Both the position numbers and the translations under genes were made by a program. Below, piece by piece: positions 41,261 to 51,162 of a stretch of 64,000 nt of DNA. Under the pieces are notes generated by a model. The model did no database searches and was not told where the DNA came from. It saw only the letters and a list, made by a program, of their open reading frames with translations. The stretch is from Schistocerca nitens. Its lineage: Eukaryota; Arthropoda; Insecta; Orthoptera; Acrididae. The stretch lies in the NCBI RefSeq assembly GCF_023898315.1, contig NC_064625.1, forward strand, positions 104,329,269-104,393,268, written 5' to 3'. Positions within the stretch are counted from its first letter, which is position 1. The number at the start of each line of letters is the position of its first letter.

Positions 41261-42682
41261 CACTCCTGGAAATTGAAATAAGAACACCGTGAATTCATTG
41301 TCCCAGGAAGGGGAAACTTTATTGACACATTCCTGGGGTCAGATACATCACATGATCACACTGACAGAACCACAGGCACATAGACACAGGCAACAGAGCA
41401 TGCACAATGTCGGCACTAGTACAGTGTATATCCACCTTTCGCAGCAATGCAGGCTGCTATTCTCCCATGGAGACGATCGTAGAGATGCTGGATGTAGTCC
41501 TGTGGAACGGCTTGCCATGCCATTTCCACCTGGCGCCTCAGTTGGACCAGCGTTCGTGCTGGACGTGCAGACCGCGTGAGACGACGCTTCATCCAGTCCC
41601 AAACATGCTCAATGGGGGACAGATCCGGAGATCTTGCTGGCCAGGGTAGTTGACTTACACCTTCTAGAGCACGTTGGGTGGCACGGGATACATGCGGACG
41701 TGCATTGTCCTGATGGAACAGCAAGTTCCCTTGCCGGTCTAGGAATGGTAGAACGATGGGTTCGATGACGGTTTGGATGTACCGTGCACTATTCAGTGTC
41801 CCCTCGACGATCACCAGTGGTGTACGGCCAGTGTAGGAGATCGCTCCCCACACCATGATGCCGGGTGTTGGCCCTGTGTGCCTCGGTCGTATGCAGTCCT
41901 GATTGTGGCGCTCACCTGCACGGCGCCAAACACGCATACGACCATCATTGGCACCAAGGCAGAAGCGACTCTCATCGCTGAAGACGACACGTCTCCATTC
42001 GTCCCTCCATTCACGCCTGTCGCGACACCACTGGAGGCGGGCTGCACGATGTTGGGGCGTGAGCGGAAGACGGCCTAACGGTGTGCGGGACCGTAGCCCA
42101 GCTTCATGGAGACGGTTGCGAATGGTCCTCGCCGATACCCCAGGAGCAACAGTGTCCCTAATTTGCTGGGAAGTGGCGGTGCGGTCCCCTACGGCACTGC
42201 GTAGGATCCTACGGTCTTGGCGTGCATCCGTGCGCCGCTGCGGTCCGGTCCCAGGTCGACGGGCACGTGCACCTTCCGCCGACCACTGGCAACAACATCG
42301 ATGTACTGTGGAGACCTCACGCCCCACGTGTTGAGCAATTCGGCGGTACGTCCACCCGGCCTCCCGCATGCTCACTATACGCCCTCGCTCAAAGTCCGTC
42401 AACTGCACATACGGTTCACGTCCACGCTGTCGCGGCATGCTACCAGTGTTAAAGACTGCGATGGAGCTCCGTATGCCACGGCAAACTGGCTGACACTGAC
42501 GGCGGCAGTGCACAAATGCTGCGCAGCTAGCGCCATTCGACGGCCAACACCGCGGTTCCTGGTGTGTCCGCTGTGCCGTGCGTGTGATCATTGCTTGTAC
42601 AGCCCTCTCGCAGTGTCAGGAGCAAGTATGGTGGGTCTGACACACCGGTGTCAATGTGTTCTTTTTTCCATTTCCAGGAGTG
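41261..42682 (-). mobile_element. intact Tc1-like transposon
   Basis: The ends CACTCCTGGAAATTGAAATA and the complement CACTCCTGGAAATGGAAA are inverted repeats with exact TA flanks (41259-41260 and 42683-42684). It is 1422 bp with one open transposase gene. It inserted into the Tc1-like element at 40668-45462. A decayed near-identical copy is at 31973-33349. Confidence 0.93.
41416..42438 (-). CDS. Tc1-like DDE transposase, apparently complete
   Basis: The open frame extends upstream to 42591, but MPRQRGREPYVQLTDFERGR at 42438 is the likely start, giving 340 residues, a normal Tc1 length. In order it has a paired-type DNA-binding region (IVSMREAGWTYRRIAQHVGR ... VSTVHRCCCQWSAEG), a basic GPQRR linker, a second HTH (SQQIRDTVAPGVSARTIRNR), the first catalytic block RVVFSDESRFCL, RMRVWRRAGERHNQD, IMVWGAISYTGRTPLVIVEG, the second block LLFHQDNARPHVSRATQR and PWPARSPDLSPIEHVWDWMK with the final Glu. 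There are 32 residues between second Asp and Glu by hand count. No stop or frameshift was seen. It should excise and insert its element at TA sites if expressed. Confidence 0.93.
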   Translation of the reverse strand: MPRQRGREPYVQLTDFERGRIVSMREAGWTYRRIAQHVGREVSTVHRCCCQWSAEGARARRPGTGPQRRTDARQDRRILRSAVGDRTATSQQIRDTVAPGVSARTIRNRLHEAGLRSRTPLGRLPLTPQHRAARLQWCRDRREWRDEWRRVVFSDESRFCLGANDGRMRVWRRAGERHNQDCIRPRHTGPTPGIMVWGAISYTGRTPLVIVEGTLNSARYIQTVIEPIVLPFLDRQGNLLFHQDNARPHVSRATQRALEGVSQLPWPARSPDLSPIEHVWDWMKRRLTRSARPARTLVQLRRQVEMAWQAVPQDYIQHLYDRLHGRIAACIAAKGGYTLY

Positions 42683-43180
42683 TATTTCTAGTCATCAACA
42701 GACCGATGTCGGTGTTGACGGGCCCACGCGAGGCGTAAAGCTTTGTGTCATGGAGTCATAAAGGGTACACGACTGGGCATTCGCCTCCGAAAGCCCATAT
42801 CGATGATGTTTCGTTGAATGGTTCGCACGCTGACACTTGTTGATGGCTCACCACTGAAATCTGCAGCAATTTGTGGAAGCGTTGCACTTCAGTCACGTTG
42901 AACGATTCTCTTCAGTCGTCGTTGGTCCCGTTCTTGCAGGATCCTTTTTCCGGCCGCAGTGATGTCGGAGATCTGATGTTTTACCAGATTCCCGATATTC
43001 ACGGTGCACTCGTGAAATGGTCGTACGGGAAAATCCCCACGTCATCGCTACCTCGGAGATGCTGTCTCCCATCGCTCGTGCGTCGACTATAGCACCACGT
43101 TCAGACTCACTTAAATCTTCATAACCTGCTATTCTAACAGCAGTAACCGATCTAACAAGTGCGCTAGACACATGTAGTCT

Positions 43181-43357
43181 AGGCGCTTGAGTCTGGAACC
43201 GCGCGACCGCTACGGTCGCAGGTTCGAATCCTGCCTCGGGCATGGATTTGTGTGGTGTCCTTAGGTTAGTTAGGTTTAAGTAGTTCTACGTTCTAGGGGA
43301 CTGATGACCTGAGATGTTAAGTCCCATAGCGCTCAGAGCCATTTGAACCATTTTTAA
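43181..43357 (+). mobile_element. tRNA-derived SINE (family A), 5' truncated, perfect TSD
   Basis: ACATGTAGTCT at 43170-43180 and 43358-43368 flanks a copy lacking the first 25 or so bases of the tRNA-like head. The B box and body are intact. Confidence 0.9.
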
Positions 43358-43413
43358 ACATGTAGTCTTATATAGGCGTTGCCGTCCGCATCACCATATT
43401 TTGCCTGTTTATA

Positions 43414-45407
43414 CGAGAGTTAAAACTTTAATAGTGGAAATTATTTATTTACAGCTCGTACACAATAGATACGTGTTTCAAAGTTTTACTGACCTTCAAG
43501 ATAGTCACCAGCATTGTGTATAACCCTTTGCCAGCGATGTGGAAGTCGTAGGATACTCTTACAAGGGAACCTCCCCATCGCATCCCCCTGAGATTTAGTT
43601 ATAAGTTGGCACAGTGGATAGGCCTTGAAAAACTGAACACAGATCAATCGAGAAGACAGGAAAAAGTTGTGTGGAACTATGAAAAAAAAGCAAAATAGAC
43701 AAACTGAGCAGTCGAGACATGCAACATCAAGGGTGGTGTGAGCTCAGCAGCGCCATGGTCTTGTGGTTTGCGTGAGCAGCTGCGGAACGGGAGGTCCTTG
43801 GTTCAAGTCTTCCCTCGACTGAAAAGTTTAATTTTTTATTTTCAGACAATTATCGAAGTTCAGGCACTCACACATAATCAACTTCGCTCTCCAAAATTCC
43901 AGGACATGTTCAGATTTGCTTGGACATATGCAGGATTTGACGGTCTACACACATAAAAATTTGAAAACGTTAAAAACATACGTTTTGACAGAGACTGTGA
44001 AACTGTTGCATTCATTTGTTGCAGTTTATGTGACAAACTCTTACGTTTTCGTCACGTTTTTGGGAGTGACTATCACATCCACAAGAAAATCTAAATCGGG
44101 CAAGGTAGAAGAATCTTTTTACCCATTCGCCAAGTGTACAAGTTAGGTGGGTCGACAACATATTCCTGTCATGTGACGCACATCCCGTCACCAGTGTCGT
44201 ATAGAATATATCAGACGTGTTTTCCTGTGGAGGAATCGGTTGACCTATGACCTTGCGATCAAATGTTTTCGGTTCCCATTGGAGAGGCACGTCCTTTCCT
44301 CTACTAATCGCACGGTTTTGCGGTGCGATCGCAAAACACAGACACTGTACTTATTACAGTGAACAGAGACGTCAATGAACGAACGGACAGATCATAACTT
44401 CGCGAAAATAAAGAAAGTAAACTTTTCACTCGAGGGAAGACTTGAACCAAGGACCTCCCCTTCCGCATCTGCTCACGCTAACCACGGGACCACGGCGCTC
44501 CTGAGCTCACACTCACCTTGATGTTGCCTATCTTGCGCATCGAGTACTCAGTTTGTATATTTTGCTTATTTTTTTCATAGTTCCACACACCTTCTTCCTG
44601 TTTTCTCGATTGATCTGTGTTCAGCTTTTCAAGGCCTATCCACTGTGCCAACTTGTAACTAAATCTGAGGGGGGTGCGATGGGGAGGTTCCCTTGTTAGC
44701 AGTGCCAGTTGTGTTGACAGTTCGAGCGGCGCGGTCTGTTGCCCGACGAATTTGTAGCAGCTCTGAAGCGAATGCCGTGAAGTGTTTCCTTCAGTTTAGA
44801 AATCGAGTTGAACTGACGAGGGCTGAAGTCAGAGGAGCGCAGTAGGTGGTACAGCACTTAGCAGCCCCCTCAGCCAAACAAATCAGTAACAGCTTCAACT
44901 CTACCGGCCTGAGCATTGTCCTGCAAAAAATGTCATCACTTCTGCCTCTACGCTGGTCGTAGGTTGTGTTCCAAAAATTAACACCATAGAGACAGAAGTG
45001 ATGACACTTTCTGCAGGAACTGACCATCATTTTGCAGGACAATGCTCAGGCCGGTAGAGTTGAAGCTGTTACTGATTTGTTTGACTGAGGGGACTGCTAA
45101 GTGCTATACCACCTACTGCGCTCCCCTGACTTCAGCCCTCGTCAGTTCAACTCGATTTATAAACTGAAGGAAACACTTCACGGCATTCGCTTCAGAACTG
45201 CTACAAATTCGTCGGGCAATAAACCGCGCCGCTCGAACTGTCAACACAACTGGCACTGCTAAGAGTATCCTACGGCTTCCACATCGCTGGCAACGGGTTA
45301 TACACAACGCTGGTGACTATCTTGAAGGTCAGTAAAACTTTGAAACACATACATATTTTGTACGAGCTGTAAATAAATAGTTGTCACTATTAAAGTCTCA
45401 ATCGTCG
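43414..45407. mobile_element. palindromic mariner derivative (two mirrored 3' halves)
   Basis: The left arm (43414-43561 plus 44699-44935) and the right arm (45030-45407) are inverted copies of the same mariner 3' half. Both end in CGAGAGTTAAAAC/GTTTTAACTCTCG-like terminal sequence with the AGCTCGTAC-containing untranslated region. The right arm reads on the plus strand as a decayed transposase C-terminus (SPDFSPRQFNSIYKLKETLH). The centre (44936-45029) holds a second short inverted repeat, GTCATCACTTCTG / CAGAAGTGATGAC. Neither the N-terminus nor a working catalytic domain is present. Confidence 0.75.
43562..44695. mobile_element. foldback DNA element with tRNA-like modules in its arms (copy 1)
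   Basis: It begins CAAGGGAACCTCCCCATCGC and ends with its complement, with arms of roughly 280 bp. TTA lies at both ends (43559-43561 and 44696-44698). The uninterrupted mirror arm of the host mariner shows one TTA at this point, confirming a 3-bp duplication. Each arm contains a tRNA-like stretch (TGGTTAGCGTGAGCAG as A-box zone, GGTTCAAGTCTTCCCTCG as B-box zone). The central 560 bp is shared with copy 2 but inverted relative to the arms. A 3-bp TWA-type duplication is what PIF/Harbinger elements make, but no transposase is present. Confidence 0.8.
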
Positions 45408-45462
45408 TGTATCTCTGTATTTGAATACGCACGGCTGTGCCAGTTTCTTTGGCGCTTCATTG

Positions 45463-45965
45463 TACGATTGATTAGAGACTGATTCCAACATGAAATGTGA
45501 AACATATAACTTGGTAGACGCATATATGCAAAACATCTTACTAGCAGTTTAAATCTTTGTCTGTTTCACATGTTATGAGTAAAGGAAAAGCTATGGACAT
45601 CCGAGATTTGTAACTTATCAAATCATTTGGTGGAATTGGAAGCCTTAGTCACCTCAGGAGTTACTTTACAGCCTCACCTCGAGAACAATGATCTTGTGAC
45701 CTGAGCACTACATCTCCTCTTGAACAAGGATGTCTATAGAAGATCTTACTTTACTGGAGTATTACAGAATCTCAGTGCTCTCCCTTAAAGTGGTAGAAAA
45801 CTCCTAGGCCTCTCGAGTGTCCTATGGAAACAGTTACATGTCATTCATGTTATAACAGAGTAGGGAAAGCAAAGGAGAGGCTAACGTGGGAAATGAGTGT
45901 TGACTTAGACTGAACTCATCATATTCTCTTCCAGTTATTCATTAATATACTATTTCTCTCCTACC
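45463..45965. other. unassigned
   Basis: No gene or named repeat recognised. Confidence 0.3.
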
Positions 45966-45967
45966 TG

Positions 45968-46365
45968 CCAGGTTAGCCGACAGTGCTAATGGGCTGCTTC
46001 CTGGACTCAGGTAGGCGCGCCGGCCCCGGATCGAATCCGCCCGGCGGATTAATGACTAGGGCTGGTGTGCCGGCCAGTATGGATGAGGTTTTTAGGCGGT
46101 TTTACACTTCCTTCTAGGTGAATGCTGGGCTGGTCCCCACGTTTCGCCTCAGTTACACGGCTCGCAGACATCTGAACATATTCACATTATTCCAATGATT
46201 ACAGTAGACACAAACAGTTGGGGTACACTAGTTCCTTCCTGGGGGGTACGGGGTGGTGGCATGAAGGGCATCCGGCCACCCCTTCAAATTAACACGCCAC
46301 ATCCGATTAACCAGCAGACCCCGCAAGTCGGGATTAATGCTTGGAAAGAGAGATCGTATCTGTCT
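45968..46365 (+). mobile_element. tRNA-derived SINE with long body
   Basis: The tRNA-like head GTTAGCCGACAGTGCTAATG ... CCCCGGATCGAATCCGCCCG has A and B boxes. The body includes GGTTTTTAGGCGGTTTTACA, TTCGCCTCAGTTACACGG and GGCATGAAGGGCATCCGGCC. The head region is related to the element at 50351-50810. Confidence 0.7.
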
Positions 46366-46988
46366 CCTCTCTTTGTTATTTTTATTTATTTATGGGTCTA
46401 GTCCAGTAGTACCAAATTGGGGAGCAAATCTCCGAGGTCATGGAATGTACATGGTAATTAGAACATAAAAGTAGTAACAGATAAATAAAATGTTTATGAA
46501 TCCAAAAAAATTGAAGTCATAAGTTTAAGTAAACCCAGTCAGCAATATAACATACGTATGAGCTTAATTTTTCAAGGTACACCTCAACAGAATAGAAGGA
46601 GTGACCCATGACGAAACTCTTCAGTTTCAATTTGAAAGCGCATGGACTAACGATAAGATTTTTGAATTCTGGTGGTAGCTTATTGAAAATGGATGCAGAA
46701 GTACGCTGCACACGTTTTGCGCAAGAGTTAAGGAAGTCCGATCTAAATGCAGATTGGGTTTCTGTCTAGCATTAACTGAGTGAAAGCTGCTAACTCTTGG
46801 AATGAGGTGATACTGTTAACAAGAAACGACAGTAAAAATGTATTTATACTGTGAGGCCAATGGCAGAATACCCAGACTAGTGAACTGGGGTCGACAAGAG
46901 GTTCGCGAACTTACACTACTTAATGCCCGAAATTCCCGTTTCTGAGCCAAAAATGTCGTTTGAAAATGGGAAGAGTTACCCCAAAATA

Positions 46989-47908
46989 AAAGTTTTACAT
47001 AATGTCCGTGAACACTTTCAATTATTTACTGCACAAGAACTAAACATTGTACAGATGTCATACATACTGCATTTTGAAGAGAAACTCTTAAAGCTTTTTT
47101 TGCAAACATTCGATATGAGAACCACGAGTGACCCGGCAGACATCAATAGGGTAATTGAATTCTTGCCACACCCGTCCCAGCAGGGCATCGTCGACTGTGG
47201 CAGTCGCTTCCCGTATTGTCTCCCGGAGCTCTGCTACATCACGTCGTAGAGGCGGTACATACACCAGATCTTTAATGTGTCCCCACAGAATAAAGTCACC
47301 CGGAGTGAGATCTGGTGATCGGGGAGGCTATTTCACGAAACAGTTGTCCCCTTCTGTAGCACGGCTGATCCGTCGATACGGCAGCTCCATGTTCTAGTAC
47401 GCATGAACTGCACGAACAGCTTCTGTTGCAGGACTTTCCGCACTGTCACTCGAGCCATTTCGAGTTCACGTGATGCATGACGCACCGATTTCTTTGGACT
47501 CCTTAGGAATGTCTCTCATACTCGCTCCACATTCACTTCACTCACACTGGGACGTCCGCTTCTTCGTCGGGCACAAGCAGCCTGTCATAACGAATTTGTT
47601 GTGCCAGTGGTAAATGACTGTCCTTGTTGGTGGCTTCTTACTGTACAACATTTGTTGAATAGCTGTAGCACACTTGTTTTTGTCGAATTCCAACACAGAG
47701 AAAGCTCACACCGCACCTCAATGCGCTGTGTTTGCAACTAGCGCTGACTGTCGGCAAATTATCAAAGTACGCTCTAGTGGTATACATGAAAAAAAAAAAA
47801 CTTTCAGATTTTCTCTTCAAAATGACATATGTATGATATCTGTACAATGTTTGGTTCTTGTGAAATAAATAGTTGGTGTGTGGGCAAGATGACTTTATGT
47901 ACACCCTC
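46989..47908 (-). mobile_element. mariner-superfamily element, internal deletion derivative
   Basis: The end regions AAAGTTTTACATAATGTC and the complement of GAGGGTGTACATAAAGTC, with longer matches inside (AAGAACTAAACATTGTACAG), are inverted repeats flanked by TA (46987-46988 and 47909-47910). The minus strand retains a decayed N-terminal HTH region and then PPRSPDLTPGDFILWGHIKD and DVAELRETIREA. The segment with the first two catalytic residues is deleted. It is about 920 bp and non-autonomous. Confidence 0.75.
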
Positions 47909-47912
47909 TATA

Positions 47913-48107
47913 AAATGGTTCAAATGGCTCTGAGCACTATGGGACTTAACTTCTAAGGTCATCAGTCCCCTAGAACTTAGAACTACTTAAACCTAACTAA
48001 CCTAAGGACATCACACACATCCCGAGGCAGGATTCGAACCTGCGACCGTAGCGGCCGCGCGGTTCCAGACTGTAGCGACTTTAAACCGCTTGGCCACCAC
48101 GGGCGGC
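47913..48107 (-). mobile_element. tRNA-derived SINE (family A)
   Basis: The minus-strand copy is flanked by ACACCCTCTATA (47901-47912) and ACACCCACTATA (48108-48119), a 12-bp duplication with one change. The duplicated target spans the right end of the mariner derivative, so the SINE is younger than it. Confidence 0.88.
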
Positions 48108-49270
48108 ACACCCACTATAACACCATACTACATAAGAGAATGAAAATAAGCAAAGTAGACTATTTTTCGTGCCGAACTATCACTCACTTCAGATACAGTT
48201 CGAACAGTAAAAATGGCTGCATTAAGTCTCTGAAAATGATCCTGAACGTGGGCTTTCCACGAGAGTCTACTGTCTGTCTGAACACCTAGAAATTTGAACT
48301 GTTCAGTTTCACTAATCATATGCCCATTCTGTGAAAGTAACACGTCGGATTTTGTTGAATTGTGTGTTAGAAACTGTAGAAACTGAGTCTTAATGTGATT
48401 TAGCAGTAGTTTATTTTCTACAAACCACGAACTTATGTCATGAGCTGCACTATCTGAAACAGAGCCAATGTCGCACACAACATCCTTTACTACCAAGCTA
48501 GTGTCATCAGCAAACAGAAATATTCTAGAGTTAACCATAATACTAGATGGCATATCATTTATATAAAAGAGGAACAGGAGTGGCCCCAACACTGATCCCT
48601 GCGGCATCCCCACTTGACTATACCACACTCAGACCCCCACAGCACAGACGTTCTCAACACTGTGAATAATGAGCTTTTGCAGTCTGTTGTTAAAATAAGA
48701 GGTGAACCAATTGTGAGCTAATCCTCATATTCCATAATGGTCCAATTTCTGGAGCAATATTTTGTGATCAACACAATGAAATGCCATAGTTAAATAAAAA
48801 AAATGCCTAGCGTTCGAAACTTTTTATTTAATCCATCCAGTACCTCACAGAGAAAAGAGAATATAGCAATTTCAGTTGTTAAACGACTTATAAAGTTGAA
48901 CTGTACATTCAATAGCAAAATTGTGTGATGTAAAACGACCAATTATCCTTACATAAGTAGCCTTTCAATAACTTTATCAAACACTGATGGCATAGAAATA
49001 GTTGTAAGATTGTCTACATTATCCCTTTCTCCCTTTTTATAAAGTGCTTTAGTACTGAGTACTTTAATCGTTCATGAAACTGACCATTCTTAAAGGAAAA
49101 ATTACAAATATGTTTGAGCACAGGGCTTACATGTGTAGTACAGTAATATCCTGCTAGGCACTCCGTCATACCCTTGAGAGTCCTTAGTCTTCAGTGATTT
49201 AATTATTGACTCAATCTCCCCCTTGTTAGTATCACAGAGGAGTATTTCAGGCATCAATCACGGAAAGTCA

Positions 49271-49639
49271 TTTTCCAAGAGAGGTATATGATACCCTGTA
49301 GAAACGGTGACAGAGAGAAGAACTTTCTACACAACTAGTGGGAAAGTGGTGATAATGTGAAGTTCCATTCATGATTCACTAAAAGACTAACAAGCAGTGG
49401 AACCTGAGCAAACACACGCGAATGTAAAGAAAATACGACTAAACACTGTCTGCTGTCACGTGTCTAACGTTTACACGAGAGAGAATCCCCATTTACTGTT
49501 AAATTTTTGCTTGTGTTTGCTTCAATGCAAAATTGACTTCATATTGTGTGATTCTCGACCTCACACTTTCACACAAAATGCTCACTCAGTACTATTGTGT
49601 CAGTAACACTGAGCCGCGGGGACCGCTTTGCAGCCTGTT
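49271..49639. other. unassigned
   Basis: No gene or named repeat recognised. Confidence 0.3.
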
Positions 49640-50110
49640 AGGTGTGAGCAGGGATACAGCTCAGAACTAGGTCACGCAGGAACAAGGCACACCTCAGCCT
49701 TCGATTCCCAGCGCGTTTATTGCGTTCGTTAACTCGACTTGGAGTAGTTGAGCCATTATCTGAGCTATTCGCTGCCTTTGGCCACATTAGACCCTTTCGC
49801 AGGCAGCCCGGGCGGAAAATTGAGTCCGCTGCTGTGACGTGATGAGGTGTCGGGAAGAAGGCATTCATGGCCTGGGTGTGGCGGGTCCCTCGAGATAAAA
49901 GACCAGCGCCTGCAAAGAAAAGGCTACGGCGCGGCGCGTGGCTTCTGTCGTCACAGCAGCGGCGGGTGGCGGCGACAGATGACAGACGGCGAGGGCAGTG
50001 GGGCTTCCCCGGCCCTGCTGCTGCGTCACTACGGCATTCCTGAGAACGAAATGTAGGGCAGAAACTCTCGAAACGTTTTCTAGAGGACATCGCAGATGCG
50101 TTTGACTGCA
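49640..50110. other. G+C- and CpG-rich stretch
   Basis: This stretch is much richer in CpG than its neighbours (CGGCGCGGCGCGTGGC, GCGGCGGGTGGCGGCGACAG). A 157-residue open frame exists on the minus strand but has no recognisable domain and could be a by-product of composition. A host regulatory island or an uncatalogued repeat are both possible. Confidence 0.3.
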
Positions 50111-50269
50111 AATTATTTATTTATAACATACACACCAATACAGTGAGAGCCACTGACTATTGCCACCAAGAATAACTCCGAAAGTATGATAGGAGCTGAA
50201 AAGTGTGTGGGACAAAAGTTGCATGGAACAACAGGGGCCATAATATGACGTTGTTTTTTTTTTTTTTTT

Positions 50270-50880
50270 TTTTTTTTAATGTGTGTGAAATCTTATGGGA
50301 CTTAACTGCTAAGGTCATCAGTCCCTAAGTTTACACACTACTTAACCTAACCAGGCCGGTTGTTCGTGCAGTCTAACGCACTGCTTTCCGGGCGGGAAGG
50401 AGTGCCTGGTCCCCGGCACGAATCCGCCTGGCAGATTTGTGTCGAGGTCCGCTGAGTTGGCCGGCCAGTCTGTGGATGGTTTTTAGGCGGTTTTCCATCT
50501 GCCTCGGCGATTGTGGGCTGGTTCCCCTTATTCCGTCTCAGTTACACTATGCCGGCGATTGCTGTGCAAACAACTTCTCCATGTACACCACCAATACCCT
50601 ACCACGCAAACATAGGGATTACACTCGTCTGGTGTGAGACGTTCCCTGGGGAACCACACAATAACCCTGGGTTCGGTGTGGGGCGGCAGAGGGGTGAAGT
50701 GGACTGCAGTAGTTGTTGTGAGGTTGTGGACCACTGCGGCTGCAGCAGGGACGGAGCCTCTCCGTTGTTTATATGTTCCCAGTTAACATACATACATATA
50801 TACATACATACTTATCCTAAATTATCCTAAGGGGAAACACACACCCATGCCCGAGGGACGACTCGAACCTCCACTGGCAC
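50270..50880 (-). mobile_element. tRNA-derived SINE (family B) split by another SINE
   Basis: The tail side is at 50249-50350 (T run, then GTGTGTGAAATCTTATGGGA, GGTCATCAGTCCCTAAG). The head side is at 50811-50880 (TTATCCTAAGGGGAAACACA, GACTCGAACCTCC). The tRNA-like head is cut short at the right. It matches the complete copy at 53194-53406 with the insert removed. Confidence 0.8.
50351..50810 (+). mobile_element. tRNA-derived SINE with long body, nested in a family B SINE
   Basis: The head GTGCAGTCTAACGCACTGC ... GGTCCCCGGCACGAATCCGC is followed by a body (GGATGGTTTTTAGGCGGTTT, CTTATTCCGTCTCAGTTACA) and a CATACATACATA tail. CTTAACCTAA (50341-50350) and CTTATCCTAA (50811-50820) are a 10-bp duplication with one change. 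Confidence 0.82.
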
Positions 50881-51162
50881 ATTGGTTTTTTGTTGCTAGG
50901 TGGTGTCGTTTCAGAGATATGAAGGTCAACTTTGTTTTTTTTTAATGGGATGCTATAGTTTGGTACTCATTTTCTGATAGCAGCTATCGAGACGAATCCA
51001 GATTCCATTAGACAAATTAATCCCTTTTTGTGGAAATAGTACCCATACTTCGGAGCGCTTCATTACAATGGCCAGTGGAATTCGTTCCACTAAATTAAAG
51101 AGCTAGAAAAAAAATATACAAGGAATTGGACGTTCTGCCCATATTCTCCTCAATACTACTCA
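50881..51162. other. unassigned
   Basis: No gene or named repeat recognised. Confidence 0.3.

Larger units (their letters stand above)
40813..43150 (-). pseudogene. Tc1-like transposase split by an intact Tc1
   Basis: The N-terminal part (about 42893-43150) encodes LSESERGAIVDARAMGDSIS and VAMTWGFSRTTISRVHREYR, a paired HTH region. About 42690-42890 continues the second HTH and linker in decayed form. The C-terminal catalytic part (40813-41258) has MMWGVCCWNDMGPLIRLDKT, a second-Asp block QHQDKATPPTSR and FRWPPNSSDVNIIEQIWDAL with the final Glu. The 41261-42682 transposon sits between them. Frame breaks occur in both parts. Confidence 0.78.
40668..45462 (-). mobile_element. Tc1-like transposon hosting four later insertions
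   Basis: The left end CACTGTAGAGCCAAAGAAAC and the right end, complement of CAATGAAGCGCCAAAGAAAC, form terminal inverted repeats. TA follows the right end, and the left flank is CA (one change). Inside lie a second Tc1 (41261-42682), a SINE (43181-43357) and a palindromic mariner (43414-45407), which itself holds a foldback element (43562-44695). Without inserts the element is about 1.2 kb. Confidence 0.82.
46384..49270 (-). mobile_element. CR1/Jockey-group LINE, interrupted
   Basis: A minus-strand LINE has its 3' part at 46384-46986 and its RT part from about 48118 to 49270. A mariner deletion derivative (46989-47908) and a SINE (47913-48107) lie in between. The 5' part is missing. Confidence 0.72.
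46517..49270 (-). pseudogene. LINE reverse transcriptase, broken and interrupted
   Basis: About 48630-49270 holds decayed RT motifs (SQGYDGVPSRI-like near 49190, TTISMPSVFDKVIERLL near 48960-49010). 48128-48628 has SQVGMPQGSVLGPLLFLFYI, the catalytic box FLFADDTSLVV and EQFKFLGVQTDSRLSWKAHV. The final C-terminal piece at 46517-46711 has IFNKLPPEFKNLI and FKLKLKSFVMGHSFYSVEVY. The catalytic box is intact, but stops upstream of 48628 and the two insertions make it inactive. Confidence 0.8.

Noticed and set aside
44012..44290. A 92-residue minus-strand frame in foldback copy 1, partly conserved in copy 2 (51568-51753)
   Set aside because: The eight base differences I see between the two copies over the shared segment all change the residue, one of them to a stop, and none is silent. 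That is the opposite of protein conservation.
49638..50111. 157-residue minus-strand open frame in a CpG-rich stretch
   Set aside because: No recognisable domain or homologous copy, and high G+C lowers stop frequency. Kept only as an unassigned island.
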